A stretch of DNA of 64,000 nt from Anaerolineae bacterium (lineage in GTDB: Bacteria; Chloroflexota; Anaerolineae; Anaerolineales; Anaerolineaceae): NCBI GenBank assembly GCA_013178095.1, contig JABLXK010000019.1, forward strand, positions 1 through 64,000, in the 5' to 3' direction. A program made the position numbers and the translations under genes. Under the pieces are notes generated by a model. It was not told the origin of the DNA and ran no database searches. It worked only from the letters and a program-made list of their open reading frames with translations. Below are positions 48,805 through 58,499 of this stretch, one piece after another. Position 1 is the first letter of the stretch; every line of letters begins with the position of its first letter.

Positions 48805-49491
48805 TTACGAATGAATAAGCAGCATGAATTCGCTCTTGCGGTTGCCCACCTGGCGGGAGATTTCGTCCACGGAACCGTACAGGATTTTCTCACTTTCCAA
48901 GGTTAGGTCCATAGCCAGCGTAACCGTGCGGTTCCTGCCGAAGGCCCGTTTCACTTCAGCCAGCAATTTTTCCAGGCGATAGGGAGTATCCATTAAAACC
49001 ACCGGCACGTTCATTTTTGCCAGCGAATTCAGGCGGGCCAGGCGCGCCTCGGTTTGGCGGGGCGGGAATCCGGCAAAGAAAAATTCATTCACAGGCAGAG
49101 GGGAGAGCGACAAAAGCGCCATTAAGGAGGAGGCGCCCGGAACCGGAATAACCGGCACCTGGAATTCAAGTGCCTTTTGGATCAAGTATGTGCCGGGATC
49201 GGCGAAAGCAGGCGTGCCACAATCCGAGATCAACGCGTAATGCTTGCCTTGCACCATTTGCATTGCGATTTCCGCCGCCAGCTCTTTTTCGTTATGTTCA
49301 TTGAGCAGCAGCAGTTCCCTGGCGGGAATATCCAGTTTTTTCAGCAGCGTGCTGCCCGTGCGGTAATCCTCACAGATTACTGCATCCACCTCACGCAAAA
49401 CGTCCAACGCGCGCAAGGTGATATCGCGATAATTACCAATCGGCGTGGCGACTATGTATAAGTACCCTATTTGCTTCAATCTCAACTCCAC
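48805..49491 (-). CDS. rsmI: 16S rRNA (cytidine1402-2'-O)-methyltransferase
   Basis: Methylates the ribose of C1402 in the 30S decoding centre with SAM. The N-terminus LYIVATPIGNYRDITLRALDVLREVDAVICEDYRTGSTLL and the block ALISDCGTPAFADPG (SAM-binding, tetrapyrrole-methylase fold) are diagnostic. VIPVPGASSLMALLSLSPLP and FFFAGFPPRQTEARL complete the family pattern. The protein is 228 residues, shorter than the usual 270-290, and it seems to lack the small C-terminal domain. Confidence 0.92.
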   Translation of the reverse strand: MELRLKQIGYLYIVATPIGNYRDITLRALDVLREVDAVICEDYRTGSTLLKKLDIPARELLLLNEHNEKELAAEIAMQMVQGKHYALISDCGTPAFADPGTYLIQKALEFQVPVIPVPGASSLMALLSLSPLPVNEFFFAGFPPRQTEARLARLNSLAKMNVPVVLMDTPYRLEKLLAEVKRAFGRNRTVTLAMDLTLESEKILYGSVDEISRQVGNRKSEFMLLIHS

Positions 49492-49641
49492 TCTGACAAT
49501 TGTACCCGCAAGAACCCTCTGAAATTCGGCCTGAAAATTTAATCCCTTTTTTCTAATTTTAAGATACAGTTAACAAATATTTTTTATCAATATAATTATA
49601 ATAATTACAAAAGGATCGTTACTTTTTTCAATGGAGCTAGA

Positions 49642-50454
49642 ATGATCGCATTTTTTGAACAATTCAGTCCAATCGTGCAAGCCTTGTTGGGAACCGCTTT
49701 CACCTGGGGAGTGACCGCGCTGGGAGCGGCCGGCGTGTTCCTCTCGAAAGAGATCAACCGGAAGCTACTGGACGGTATGCTGGGGTTTGCCGCCGGCGTG
49801 ATGATCGCCGCCAGCTACTGGTCGCTGCTGGCGCCTTCCATCGATATGTCCATTTCGCTGGGCTATCCGGGATACCTGCCCCCCGCGGTCGGATTCCTGC
49901 TGGGCGGCGCTGTGCTGTGGGCCATCGACCGGCTGCTGCCGCACCTGCACATGAATATGCCCACTTCTTCCGCAGAAGGCATTAAGACATCCTGGCAGCG
50001 CAGCGTGCTGCTGATTCTGGCCATCACCATGCATAACATTCCGGAAGGCATGGCGGTCGGCGTGGCGTTCGGCGCGGCCGCCGCCGGGATCCCGGGAGCC
50101 ACGGTGGCGGGCGGAGTTGCCCTGGCATTGGGCATCGGCTTGCAGAACTTTCCGGAAGGACTGGCGGTTTCGGCCCCCCTGCGCCGCGAAGGCCTCTCGC
50201 GCTTCAAGAGTTTTTGGTACGGTCAGCTTTCCGGATTGGTGGAACCCATCGGCGCGGTGATCGGCGCGGCCGCGGTGATCACCATGCGCCACATCCAGCC
50301 CTTTGCCCTGGCTTTTGCAGCCGGCGCCATGATCTACGTGGTGATTGAAGAGCTCATCCCTGAAGCGGAACAAGGCAAGAACACGGATATTCCCACAGCC
50401 GGCGCGATGCTCGGATTTACCCTGATGATGATCCTGGATGTGGCATTGGGTTAA
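49642..50454 (+). CDS. ZIP-family metal transporter
   Basis: Eight transmembrane helices in 270 residues. Helix 4 contains MHNIPEGMAVGVAFG and helix 5 LQNFPEGLAVSAPLRREG; the paired HNxPEG / QNxPEG motifs form the binuclear metal site of ZIP proteins. The His-rich loop after helix 3 (PHLHMNMP) is short. Zinc or another divalent metal would be taken up. The His of the second motif is Gln, as in many ZupT/GufA-like members. GGAG precedes the ATG. Confidence 0.9.
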   Translation: MIAFFEQFSPIVQALLGTAFTWGVTALGAAGVFLSKEINRKLLDGMLGFAAGVMIAASYWSLLAPSIDMSISLGYPGYLPPAVGFLLGGAVLWAIDRLLPHLHMNMPTSSAEGIKTSWQRSVLLILAITMHNIPEGMAVGVAFGAAAAGIPGATVAGGVALALGIGLQNFPEGLAVSAPLRREGLSRFKSFWYGQLSGLVEPIGAVIGAAAVITMRHIQPFALAFAAGAMIYVVIEELIPEAEQGKNTDIPTAGAMLGFTLMMILDVALG

Positions 50455-50463
50455 AATCCTTGC

Positions 50464-52059
50464 ATGCATAAAAACATCAGCAAACTTTCCAGAGCAGCCC
50501 TGCTGGTTTCAATCAGCTTCGGCTTGAATAAAGTGCTGGCGATCCTGCGCCAGTTGATCATCGCACGGCAATTCGGGTTGTCCTCCGAACTGGACATATT
50601 CAACGTGGCCAACAACGTGCCGGACATGCTTTATTCCCTTATCTCCGGCGGCGCCCTGGCTGTGGCTATCATCCCAGTGTTGAGCGAGGTGATCGCCAAA
50701 GAGAACCGTGAGGCGGCCTGGAAAGTGTTCAGCCAGGTGGCCAATTTCGCTTTTCTGATCACCGCGCTGCTTTCCGCTTTCGTGGCGGTTTTCGCCTGGC
50801 CGCTGGTGCAGCACCCGCTGGGCATCGCCCCCGGGTTCAATTTTGAACAGCAGGCGCTGGTGGTGCGATTGATGCGCCTGGACTTGATCGCCACTCTGAT
50901 CTTTTCCATGGCAGGCCTGCTGATCGCCGGGCTGCAAGCCAACCAGCATTTTCTGCTGCCCGCGCTGGGGCCGATCCTCTACAACCTGGGGCAAATCTAC
51001 GGGGCTGTTGTGCTGGCGCCCGCCGAGAGCTACCACTTCGGGCCGCTGCAATTGCCGGCTTACGGGCTGGGTGTCGATGGCCTGGTATACGGCGTGCTGC
51101 TTGGTTCGGCGCTCTATTTCCTGATCCTGGTGCCCGGGCTGGTGGTTTACCGCTTCAAGTGGGCTCCGCAAATTCACCTGAAGCAGCCTTACGTCCAAAA
51201 GATCATCGCCATGTTAGGCCCGCGGGTGGGCGGGATGCTGCTCTATCAATTGACCTTCATCGCGCGTGATAACATCGCTTCGCGCCTGCCGCAAGGATCG
51301 GTTTCAGCCCTGACTTACGGCTGGATGATCCTGCAAGTGCCGGAAACCCTGATCGGAACCGCCATCGGCACCGCCCTGCTGCCGACCATCTCGGAGCTGT
51401 TCGCGCGCGGCGAGCAGGAAAAATTCAATGAAACCGTCAGGCGCACCAAGCAGGTGTTGATCGCGCTGGCAGTGCCCTCAGCCATCTTGCTGGCGGTGGT
51501 GCTGCGCCCGTTCCTTGAATTTGCTTTCGGTTTTGACAACCAAAGCACAACCATCCTCATGGCCGTCACCCGCGCTTTCCTGGCCGGTTTGCTCAGCCAC
51601 TGCCTGCTGGAATTGGGCTCTCGGATTTACTTCGCGCGCCAAAACGCGCTGATTCCCTTTGCCGGTTCGGCTGTCAATCTGGTCGTTTACATTCTATGCG
51701 GAGCCTGGCTATCCGCGCCGCTGGGCGCAGCCGGCATCGCCCTGGCGGACGCAGCCGCTTTCACCGCCCAGACGCTCTTCCTATTCATCACCTATGCCAT
51801 CCTGAACCGGAAAGAAAACAATCAGAAGTTCGACCTCAAAGCTCTCGGTGAAATTTTGGCAGGCGATAAACCCTCGCGGCTGACCGCCGTGCGCGCTCTG
51901 CTGGGCAGCCTGGCCGGCAGCGCCGCGATCGCCCTGATCCTGTGGGGCGTGGGCAGCCGCCTGCACGCCGTTCTGACGGGTGTGCTGGCAGCGGGCGCCG
52001 GTATGCTGATTGCCCTGGCATTCGTGCGCAAAGAATTGAACCTCCTGATCCACATGTGA
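50464..52059 (+). CDS. murJ: Lipid II flippase MurJ
   Basis: A 531-residue, 14-helix protein of the MOP superfamily. LVSISFGLNKVLAILRQLIIARQFGLSSELDIFNVANNVPDML is the MurJ N-terminal block, with the conserved Arg cluster in the first helices. LPQGSVSALTYGWMILQVPETLIGTAIGTALLPTISELFARG is the middle signature. It moves lipid-linked peptidoglycan precursor across the membrane. It starts nine bases after the ZIP gene stop. Confidence 0.92.
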   Translation: MHKNISKLSRAALLVSISFGLNKVLAILRQLIIARQFGLSSELDIFNVANNVPDMLYSLISGGALAVAIIPVLSEVIAKENREAAWKVFSQVANFAFLITALLSAFVAVFAWPLVQHPLGIAPGFNFEQQALVVRLMRLDLIATLIFSMAGLLIAGLQANQHFLLPALGPILYNLGQIYGAVVLAPAESYHFGPLQLPAYGLGVDGLVYGVLLGSALYFLILVPGLVVYRFKWAPQIHLKQPYVQKIIAMLGPRVGGMLLYQLTFIARDNIASRLPQGSVSALTYGWMILQVPETLIGTAIGTALLPTISELFARGEQEKFNETVRRTKQVLIALAVPSAILLAVVLRPFLEFAFGFDNQSTTILMAVTRAFLAGLLSHCLLELGSRIYFARQNALIPFAGSAVNLVVYILCGAWLSAPLGAAGIALADAAAFTAQTLFLFITYAILNRKENNQKFDLKALGEILAGDKPSRLTAVRALLGSLAGSAAIALILWGVGSRLHAVLTGVLAAGAGMLIALAFVRKELNLLIHM

Positions 52060-52125
52060 TGCGCGCATCTCAGGCGAGGGGACTTTTGGAATGGACAAAA
52101 AGCAGAAAAAGGTATAATTGCGCTC

Positions 52126-53232
52126 ATGTCACCTCAGAAAAAAGACGAAACACAAAGAATGCAAACCAAACCCGGCGCCGGCGATACGCAGCCGATCCAG
52201 GTCAAAGCAGCCGTCAGCGACACGCAGCCGATCAAGGCTGCACCGTCCAAAACGCTGGTTGTGAAAAAACCCAAACTGTGGCGGGTGATCCTGACAGGCA
52301 TCCTGCTGGTGATCCTCTTCGCCGCAGGCGGCGGCGCTTTGGGGTACAGAAGCGGCATCAACGACCGGTTGAACAAACAGAACGAACAATTGCTCAGCGA
52401 GGCTGCCCTGCAATACCAATACGGCGTGCAGCAGATGACCGCCGGCCATTACGACCTGGCGCGCACCCATTTTGAATACGTCTTGAAGATTTACCCGGAT
52501 TTTCCCGGTTTAACCGAGAAATACACCGAAGTCATGGTGCAGATCGCCAAACTGAACGAACCGACCGCCACGCCGGCTGCCACTGCCACGCCCGATAATC
52601 GCAACGTGGAAACGCTCTTCGCGCAAGCGCAGCAGGAAGTGCAAAGCAAGCAGTGGGCGGCAGCCATCACCACGCTGGAAGCGCTGCGCAACGCTGATTA
52701 CCGGTACCGCACCATTGAAGTGGACGGCCTGTACTTCATTGCCATGCGCTACCGCGCAGTGGAAATGATCTTAAATGAAGGCAACCTGGAAGAAGGGTTG
52801 TATTTCTTCTCCGTGCTGGAAAAATACGCCCCCCTGGACAAGGAGGCGGTGAACTACGCCAACGTCGCCCGGTTGTACCTGACCGGCGCAAGTTATTGGG
52901 ATCTGGACTGGAAGCAGGTGGTCACCTATTTCGAACAGTTGTACGCCGCCATGCCCAGCCTGTACGATGGCAGCATGACAGCCGCACAACGGTACTACCA
53001 CGCGCTGATCAATTACGGCGACCAGTTGATGAATAAAAAAGACGAATGCAGCGCGGCGGATTATTATTATCAGGCATTATCGATGACTCCCACTGATGAC
53101 CTGCAATCCGCTTACAATAAAGCTTACAAAATTTGCCACCCGGCCACTAAAACGCCCACTGAAGAATTCATTGAAGAAATTCCAACTGATGAACCTACGG
53201 TTGAGACTGTTGATCCATCATTAGAACCATAA
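52126..53232 (+). CDS. Membrane-anchored TPR-like protein
   Basis: A cytoplasmic tail of about 55 residues with two QPI repeats (GDTQPIQ, SDTQPIK) leads into one transmembrane helix (about 50-72). Outside lie helical repeats resembling TPRs (QYQYGVQQMTAGHYDLARTHFEYVLKIYPDF, then WAAAITTLEALR and later blocks), split by an Ala/Thr/Pro linker. A Glu/Thr/Pro tail ends the protein. It probably scaffolds proteins outside the membrane. It follows murJ with a 66-base gap, so a role in the cell envelope is plausible. Confidence 0.75.
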   Translation: MSPQKKDETQRMQTKPGAGDTQPIQVKAAVSDTQPIKAAPSKTLVVKKPKLWRVILTGILLVILFAAGGGALGYRSGINDRLNKQNEQLLSEAALQYQYGVQQMTAGHYDLARTHFEYVLKIYPDFPGLTEKYTEVMVQIAKLNEPTATPAATATPDNRNVETLFAQAQQEVQSKQWAAAITTLEALRNADYRYRTIEVDGLYFIAMRYRAVEMILNEGNLEEGLYFFSVLEKYAPLDKEAVNYANVARLYLTGASYWDLDWKQVVTYFEQLYAAMPSLYDGSMTAAQRYYHALINYGDQLMNKKDECSAADYYYQALSMTPTDDLQSAYNKAYKICHPATKTPTEEFIEEIPTDEPTVETVDPSLEP

Positions 53233-53256
53233 CATACATCGATTGCGTGTATTGAC

Positions 53257-53281
53257 AAGCGGCCATGAGGCCGCTTTTTTT
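53257..53281. terminator. Terminator between convergent genes
   Basis: AAGCGGCC and GGCCGCTT form an 8-bp stem with a 4-nt loop and five further T; it overlaps the last bases of the rimO gene. Confidence 0.88.
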
Positions 53282-54617
53282 ATATCTTTTTGGCGATCAA
53301 GTCGTGGATCAACGCGCCGGTCACGCGCGCACGCACCAGCGCGCCCACCTCCAGCACCTCGTCCAGCAGCACCAGCCCGTCGATTTCCGGCGCGTCGCGG
53401 AAGGAACGCCCGGCGGAAATGTCGTCGCCGACGCCTTCAATCAACACGTCCAACTCCTTGTCCACCCATGCGCGGTTGCGCGCCAGCGAGATATCCTCCT
53501 GCAGCGCGGCCAGGCGCTGAACGCGTTCCTGTTTCAATTCCCCGGGAACGGTGTCGCCCAAACCGAAAGCGGCGGTATCCGCCTCGTGATAATAGGGGAA
53601 AATGCCAACGTGGTCGAAGCGGATTTCGTCTACGAAATCCAGCAAAGCCTGGAATTCAGCCTCCGTCTCGCCCGGGAAACCGACGATGAAGGTGGTTCGC
53701 AGCGCCGCATCCGGCATGGCCGCCCGAATCTTGCCCAGCGTTGCGCGTACGGATTGCATGTCGGACGGCCGGCGCATGCGCTGGAGCACATCGGGATGGG
53801 CATGCTGCAGCGGGATATCCAGATAAGGCAAAATAGCGTTCTTCTCCGCCATCAACGCGATTAATTCGTCCGTGATCATCCCCGGAAAGGTATACATGAA
53901 GCGGATCCAAGGCACCTGCGGGACAGCCCGATTCAACTGGCGCAGCAATTCCGTCAACCCATCGCGCAAGCCCAAATCGCGGCCGTAAGTGGTGGTGTCC
54001 TGGGCGATCAGAATAATTTCCCGGACGCCCGCGGCTTGCAGCGCGGCAGCATCGGCCAGCACGTCCGCCAGCGCGCGGCTGCGCATGGGACCTTTGATCA
54101 GGGGAATGGCGCAAAAGGCGCACAGGCGGTCGCAGCCGTCGGCGATTTTCAGGTAGGCGCTGCTGCCCTGCACGGCCGCGCGCACCACATTCCCATCATC
54201 TTCAAGAATGTGATCGGTTTCGGGAAAATGGAAATAGGGAGACTGGCGCGGCTGCTGGAGCCTTTCCACCACCGCAGCAATCTCCGCCCAGCGCCTGGTT
54301 CCCAGCAGGGCGTCCAACCCGTCCACTTCGCGCGCCAGTTGCTGCTTTTCGCGTTCGCTCAGGCAGCCGGCCGCCACCAGGTATTGGCCGGCCTTTTTGG
54401 ATTCAGCGAATTCGCGCAGGACCTGCAGCGATTCTTCGCGCGCCGGTTGGATGAATCCGCAGGTATTGACGATCACCAGATCGGATTTCTCCGGCTGGCT
54501 GGCTTCACGGTAACCGGCGGCCATCAGCAATTCCGCCATGGAGCGTGAATCTACGCTGTTCTTTGCGCAGCCCAGCGATTCGATATAAAAAGAGCGGATC
54601 GGTCTGTTTCTATTCAC
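53280..54617 (-). CDS. rimO: Ribosomal protein S12 methylthiotransferase RimO
   Basis: Adds a methylthio group to Asp of ribosomal protein S12. The N-terminal UPF0004 domain has SLGCAKNSVDS and VNTCGFIQPAREES, whose Cys bind the auxiliary cluster. The radical-SAM motif is GCDRLCAFCAIP (CxxxCxxC). The central region PYLDIPLQHAHPDVLQRMRR and the C-terminal TRAM domain (RNRAWVDKELDVLIEG, then ARVTGALIHDLIAKKI) complete it. It is 445 residues, the usual size. The long PYYHEADTAAFGLGD block is RimO-specific rather than MiaB. Confidence 0.94.
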   Translation of the reverse strand: MNRNRPIRSFYIESLGCAKNSVDSRSMAELLMAAGYREASQPEKSDLVIVNTCGFIQPAREESLQVLREFAESKKAGQYLVAAGCLSEREKQQLAREVDGLDALLGTRRWAEIAAVVERLQQPRQSPYFHFPETDHILEDDGNVVRAAVQGSSAYLKIADGCDRLCAFCAIPLIKGPMRSRALADVLADAAALQAAGVREIILIAQDTTTYGRDLGLRDGLTELLRQLNRAVPQVPWIRFMYTFPGMITDELIALMAEKNAILPYLDIPLQHAHPDVLQRMRRPSDMQSVRATLGKIRAAMPDAALRTTFIVGFPGETEAEFQALLDFVDEIRFDHVGIFPYYHEADTAAFGLGDTVPGELKQERVQRLAALQEDISLARNRAWVDKELDVLIEGVGDDISAGRSFRDAPEIDGLVLLDEVLEVGALVRARVTGALIHDLIAKKI

Positions 54618-54743
54618 AATGGAACCATTCTATCATCCCCGGGCGAATCCTCATGGATTTTGCAGAAAATGCTCCCGATTGGGCAGGCGCTGCAGAGGGC
54701 ATGTCAAGTTAAGCTATAATTCCCCGTCAGGAGAAAACCTTTT

Positions 54744-56072
54744 ATGAGCAATATTTGCGTAATTGGAACTGGATACGTTGGACTGGTCACGGGGGTTTGT
54801 TTTGCCGACCTGGGCAACCGCGTTTACTGCCTGGATATTAATAAAGAAAGAATCGACAAGCTGAACCAAGGCATAATGCCGATTTACGAGCCCGGATTGG
54901 AGGAGATCGTTGAGCGCAACATCAAAGCGCAGCGCCTGTTTTTCACCACCGATTACCCGACCGCCCTGAAAGACGCCGAATTCGCCTTTATTGCGGTGGG
55001 CACACCCTCCGGCGTGGACGGTGAGGCAGACCTGCAATACGTGCGCGAAGCGGCCGAAAAAATTGCGGAAGTGGTTGACCATCCTATCATCGTAGTCAAC
55101 AAATCCACTGTGCCGGTGGGCACCGGCGACTGGGTAGCGGACATCATCAGCGAGAAACGCGACAGCAACAAGCTCAATTTCTCGGTCGTCAGCAATCCTG
55201 AATTCCTGCGCGAAGGCAGCGCCATCGGCGATTTCACCAACCCCGACCGCGTAGTGCTCGGTTCCCTGGATCGCGAAGCCGCCGAAAAAGTGGCGCGTCT
55301 GTACGATGCGCTGCGCGCGCCGATCCTGATCACCGACCTGCGCACGGCAGAAATGATCAAGTACGCCTCCAACGCATTCCTGGCCACACGCATTTCGTTT
55401 ATCAACGAGATCGCCAACATCTGCGACGAATTGGGTGCGGACGTGCGCGAAGTGGCCAAGGGCATGGGGCTGGACAAACGCATCGGGCACAGTTTTCTGG
55501 ACGCCGGTTTGGGCTGGGGTGGAAGCTGCTTCCCCAAAGACGTCAAAGCGCTGGCGCACATGGCTGTGCTGCACAATTCGCAGCCGCAGCTGCTGCAAGC
55601 CGTGATGGACATCAACCGCAACCAGCGGCGGCGCGTGGTCTATCGCCTGCGCAAGGTACTGGGCGGATCGCTGAACGGCAAGGTCATCGGCGTGCTGGGA
55701 CTCTCTTTTAAACCCAACACAGATGACATGCGTGAAGCACCCGGTACGGAAATCATCCACCTGCTGATCAATGAAGGCGCTACCGTCAAGGGCTACGATC
55801 CGCAAGCCATGGAAAACGCCGCTAAGGAACTGCCCAAGGTTAAATTATGCGAGAACCCCTACCAGACCGCCGAGGGAACCGACGCGCTGGTGCTGGCTAC
55901 CGAGTGGAACGAGTTCAAGCAGCTCGACTTCGAGAAAATCCTTAAATTGATGCATACACCCGTGCTGGTGGACGGGCGCAATCTATGGGACAGCACCTAC
56001 CTGCGCGGGCTGGGATTCACCTATTTCGGCATCGGACAGGGCAATCACGTCGCCAATCGGGGTGCCAAATAG
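54744..56072 (+). CDS. ugd: UDP-glucose 6-dehydrogenase
   Basis: Oxidises UDP-glucose to UDP-glucuronate with two NAD. The NAD-binding motif is [72 protein letters not shown] and the catalytic Cys in [18 protein letters not shown] follow in order. The C-terminal domain has [15 protein letters not shown]. It is 442 residues. UDP-glucuronate would feed surface polysaccharides. The ATG has AGGAG upstream. Confidence 0.95.
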   Translation: MSNICVIGTGYVGLVTGVCFADLGNRVYCLDINKERIDKLNQGIMPIYEPGLEEIVERNIKAQRLFFTTDYPTALKDAEFAFIAVGTPSGVDGEADLQYVREAAEKIAEVVDHPIIVVNKSTVPVGTGDWVADIISEKRDSNKLNFSVVSNPEFLREGSAIGDFTNPDRVVLGSLDREAAEKVARLYDALRAPILITDLRTAEMIKYASNAFLATRISFINEIANICDELGADVREVAKGMGLDKRIGHSFLDAGLGWGGSCFPKDVKALAHMAVLHNSQPQLLQAVMDINRNQRRRVVYRLRKVLGGSLNGKVIGVLGLSFKPNTDDMREAPGTEIIHLLINEGATVKGYDPQAMENAAKELPKVKLCENPYQTAEGTDALVLATEWNEFKQLDFEKILKLMHTPVLVDGRNLWDSTYLRGLGFTYFGIGQGNHVANRGAK

Positions 56073-56093
56073 ACGCAAAAAAAATTGAGACTA

Positions 56094-56118
56094 AAACGGG
56101 AGCTGCAAGCTCCCGTTT
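56094..56118 (+). terminator. Hairpin after ugd
   Basis: AAACGGGAGCT and AGCTCCCGTTT form an 11-bp stem with a 3-nt loop. The T run is only three, so it is a weaker terminator. Confidence 0.6.
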
Positions 56119-56235
56119 CCATTCATCAAAGCGGATTGATAACTTTTCCTTAACAATCCCCCACACCTAAAACGACCCGCCGGGTGTTAAAATGGTCATA
56201 TTAATAAATTCATCCTCAGAATAAGGACGGCATTC

Positions 56236-57591
56236 ATGGAAAATCAAATGGACAAGAAGCAAAGAAAAGCAGCCCAGTGGGCCTGGTATTTTTACGACTT
56301 CGGCAACTCGGCGTATGCCGCCGTGGTGCTCCTGGCAGTATACGCATCCTATTTTAAACAGGGTGTGGTCGGCACTGCGCAAGGTTCTGCCTTATGGGGC
56401 TTGTCGCTGACCATCTCGATGCTAGTGGTTGCAGTCATCTCCCCGTTCCTGGGTGCGCTGGCGGATTATTCCGGCAAGAAGAAGACTTTCCTGTTCCTGA
56501 TGACCACGCTGTCGGTCATCTTCACCGGCCTGCTTTTCTTCGTGAAAAAAGGCGATATTTTCATCGGCATGCTGTTCTTCATCATCGCTGAAATCGGCTA
56601 CCGCGCCGGCCAGGTCTTCTACAACGCGCTGCTGATTGATATTGCCGACGATGACGAGCTCGGCAAAGTTTCGGGAAACGGCTGGGCCTTCGGTTCGTTC
56701 GGCGGCATCATCTGCCTGGTGATCGTGCTGGCCATGATCCAAATGAACCCCGGCAACAACCTGATCATCCGCCTGTCTCTTTTGGTCACAGCCATTTTTT
56801 ATGCCGTGTTTACCATACCGGCATTCTTCCTGATCAAGGAAACCCATCGCCCGCAGAAGAGAGACGGTAAAAGCCTGTTCATGGTGGCGCTTGACCGCCT
56901 GAAGACCACCATCCGCTCGGTCAAGAATTACACCGAATTCCTGAAATTCATGCTGGCGGTGCTGATCTACAACGACGGCATCATCGCCGCGCTGGATTTT
57001 GCCGCCATCATCGGTACGGTGGTATTCGGGGTAACCAGTACGGAGCTGGTGATTTTCGTGATTATCATTCAGATCACCAACGTGGCTGGCGCCTTCTTCT
57101 ACGGCAACCTGGGAGAAAAGATCGGTTACAAGACCAGCCTGATCCATTCGTTGATCCTGATGATCATTACGGTGGTGGGCATGTTGTTCGTGCCCAGCAA
57201 ACTCGGCTATTTCATCGTCGGTTCGATCGCCGGTTTCGTCATGGCGGGCGTACAATCACTGGACCGCACGTTGGTGAGCGTTTTCGCCCCGGCACACAAG
57301 AACGCCGAATTTTACGGCTTTTTCTCCCTCACCGGCCACACCTCCTCGATCATCGGCCCAGGTGTGATGGGGTTGGCTGCTTCGGGCTTGTCCGCCTGGG
57401 TGATGAATTCCCTGGTTAAAGCCAACCTGGTCGTAGTTGAAAATGAACTCGCCCACACGGTTGCCGAACAAATCGGCACGCGCCTGGCGTTGATTACCGT
57501 GCTCTTCTTCCTGATCATCGGTTTGATGCCGCTGCTGTTTGTGAACGAGAAAGAAGGCCGCAAGGTCGCGAAAAACGTGGCGGCGGAGTAA
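56236..57591 (+). CDS. UMF1-type MFS transporter
   Basis: A 451-residue 12-helix protein. WAWYFYDFGNSAYAAVVLLAVYASYFK is the UMF1/Atg22-like first-helix signature. PFLGALADYSGKKKTFLFL is the loop after helix 2, and YNALLIDIADDDELGKVSGNGWAFGSFGGIICLV the conserved helix 4-5 segment. MAGVQSLDRTLVSVFAPAHKNAEFYGFFSLTG is the second-half signature. Yeast Atg22 releases amino acids from the vacuole; bacterial substrates are unknown. An AGGACGG tract precedes the ATG, and an acyltransferase gene follows after seven bases. Confidence 0.9.
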   Translation: MENQMDKKQRKAAQWAWYFYDFGNSAYAAVVLLAVYASYFKQGVVGTAQGSALWGLSLTISMLVVAVISPFLGALADYSGKKKTFLFLMTTLSVIFTGLLFFVKKGDIFIGMLFFIIAEIGYRAGQVFYNALLIDIADDDELGKVSGNGWAFGSFGGIICLVIVLAMIQMNPGNNLIIRLSLLVTAIFYAVFTIPAFFLIKETHRPQKRDGKSLFMVALDRLKTTIRSVKNYTEFLKFMLAVLIYNDGIIAALDFAAIIGTVVFGVTSTELVIFVIIIQITNVAGAFFYGNLGEKIGYKTSLIHSLILMIITVVGMLFVPSKLGYFIVGSIAGFVMAGVQSLDRTLVSVFAPAHKNAEFYGFFSLTGHTSSIIGPGVMGLAASGLSAWVMNSLVKANLVVVENELAHTVAEQIGTRLALITVLFFLIIGLMPLLFVNEKEGRKVAKNVAAE

Positions 57592-57598
57592 AGAGAAA

Positions 57599-58372
57599 AT
57601 GCCAGAAACCCGCTTCACGCATGCCGCGGATCCCGTCCACCGCCCCAACCGGCCGCTGCGCCGGCTGCTGCAATTCCTGGCGCGCGGTTTGCTCGGCGCA
57701 TTAACTGAAATGGAAGTGGAAGGGGAGGAAAATTTTCCCAAATCAGGCCCGCTGATCATGGTGGGCAACCACTTCAGTTTCGTGGATCCCGCGGTGTTCG
57801 TGAGTATCGCGCCCTGGCCGATGGATTTCATCGGCGGCGCAGTTACGCCGCATGCGCCCAAGATCGTGCAGTTCATCCCGCGCTTATGGGGTTACCTGCC
57901 GGTTTACCGCGGCACCGGTTCCACCTACGCCCTGAAAGAAGCTGACAGGATCCTCAAATCAGGCGGCGTGGTGGGAATTTTCCCGGAAGGCGGCTCGTGG
58001 GCTCAGGTGCTGCGCCCCGCGCGCCCGGGCGCGGCTTTGCTGACCGCCACCGCCGGCGCGCCGCTGCTGCCGGTGGGGCTGACCGGTTTCCCCAAGGTTT
58101 TTTCCTCCCTTAAAGAGGGTAAACGCGCCAAAGTACGCATCCGCATCGGCAAACCATTTGGGCCATTCAAGATCTTCGGCAGCCGCTACGAACGCCGCCA
58201 TCAGCTCGACAAGATCGGTGACGAGATCATGAGCCACATTGCCGAGTTGATCCCGCAGGAAGAAGCCGGTTTATACTCCAAGGACCCCAAAGTGCGCGAA
58301 GCCGCCAAGGGCACGGAATATTATCCCTGGGAGGGCATTCGCGAAGGGCAGGACCACTATCCGGCAGCCTGA
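57599..58372 (+). CDS. Lysophospholipid acyltransferase family protein (PlsC-like)
   Basis: A 257-residue 1-acyl-glycerol-3-phosphate acyltransferase-type protein. The catalytic His/Asp pair is in GNHFSFVDPAVF (NHxxxxD), the glycerol-phosphate site in FPEGGSW, and the third block VGLTGFPKVF. A basic surface precedes the first motif. It would transfer an acyl chain to a lysophospholipid or a related acceptor on the inner membrane face. The exact acceptor is unknown. It starts seven bases after the UMF1 gene, so the two are probably co-transcribed. Confidence 0.85.
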   Translation: MPETRFTHAADPVHRPNRPLRRLLQFLARGLLGALTEMEVEGEENFPKSGPLIMVGNHFSFVDPAVFVSIAPWPMDFIGGAVTPHAPKIVQFIPRLWGYLPVYRGTGSTYALKEADRILKSGGVVGIFPEGGSWAQVLRPARPGAALLTATAGAPLLPVGLTGFPKVFSSLKEGKRAKVRIRIGKPFGPFKIFGSRYERRHQLDKIGDEIMSHIAELIPQEEAGLYSKDPKVREAAKGTEYYPWEGIREGQDHYPAA

Positions 58373-58401
58373 ACTGCCGTCTTATTTACCGGATATCACG
58401 C

Positions 58402-58435
58402 AAACATCCCCTGCGCTCAGCGGGGATGTTTTTTT
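58402..58435 (+). terminator. Terminator after the acyltransferase
   Basis: AAACATCCCC and GGGGATGTTT form a 10-bp stem with a 10-nt loop and more T. Confidence 0.9.
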
Positions 58436-58499
58436 GTGGATGTTATAATAACTGTTTGCCTGTATCATATAGGTATTATGTTCTAATCAAGAGGAAACT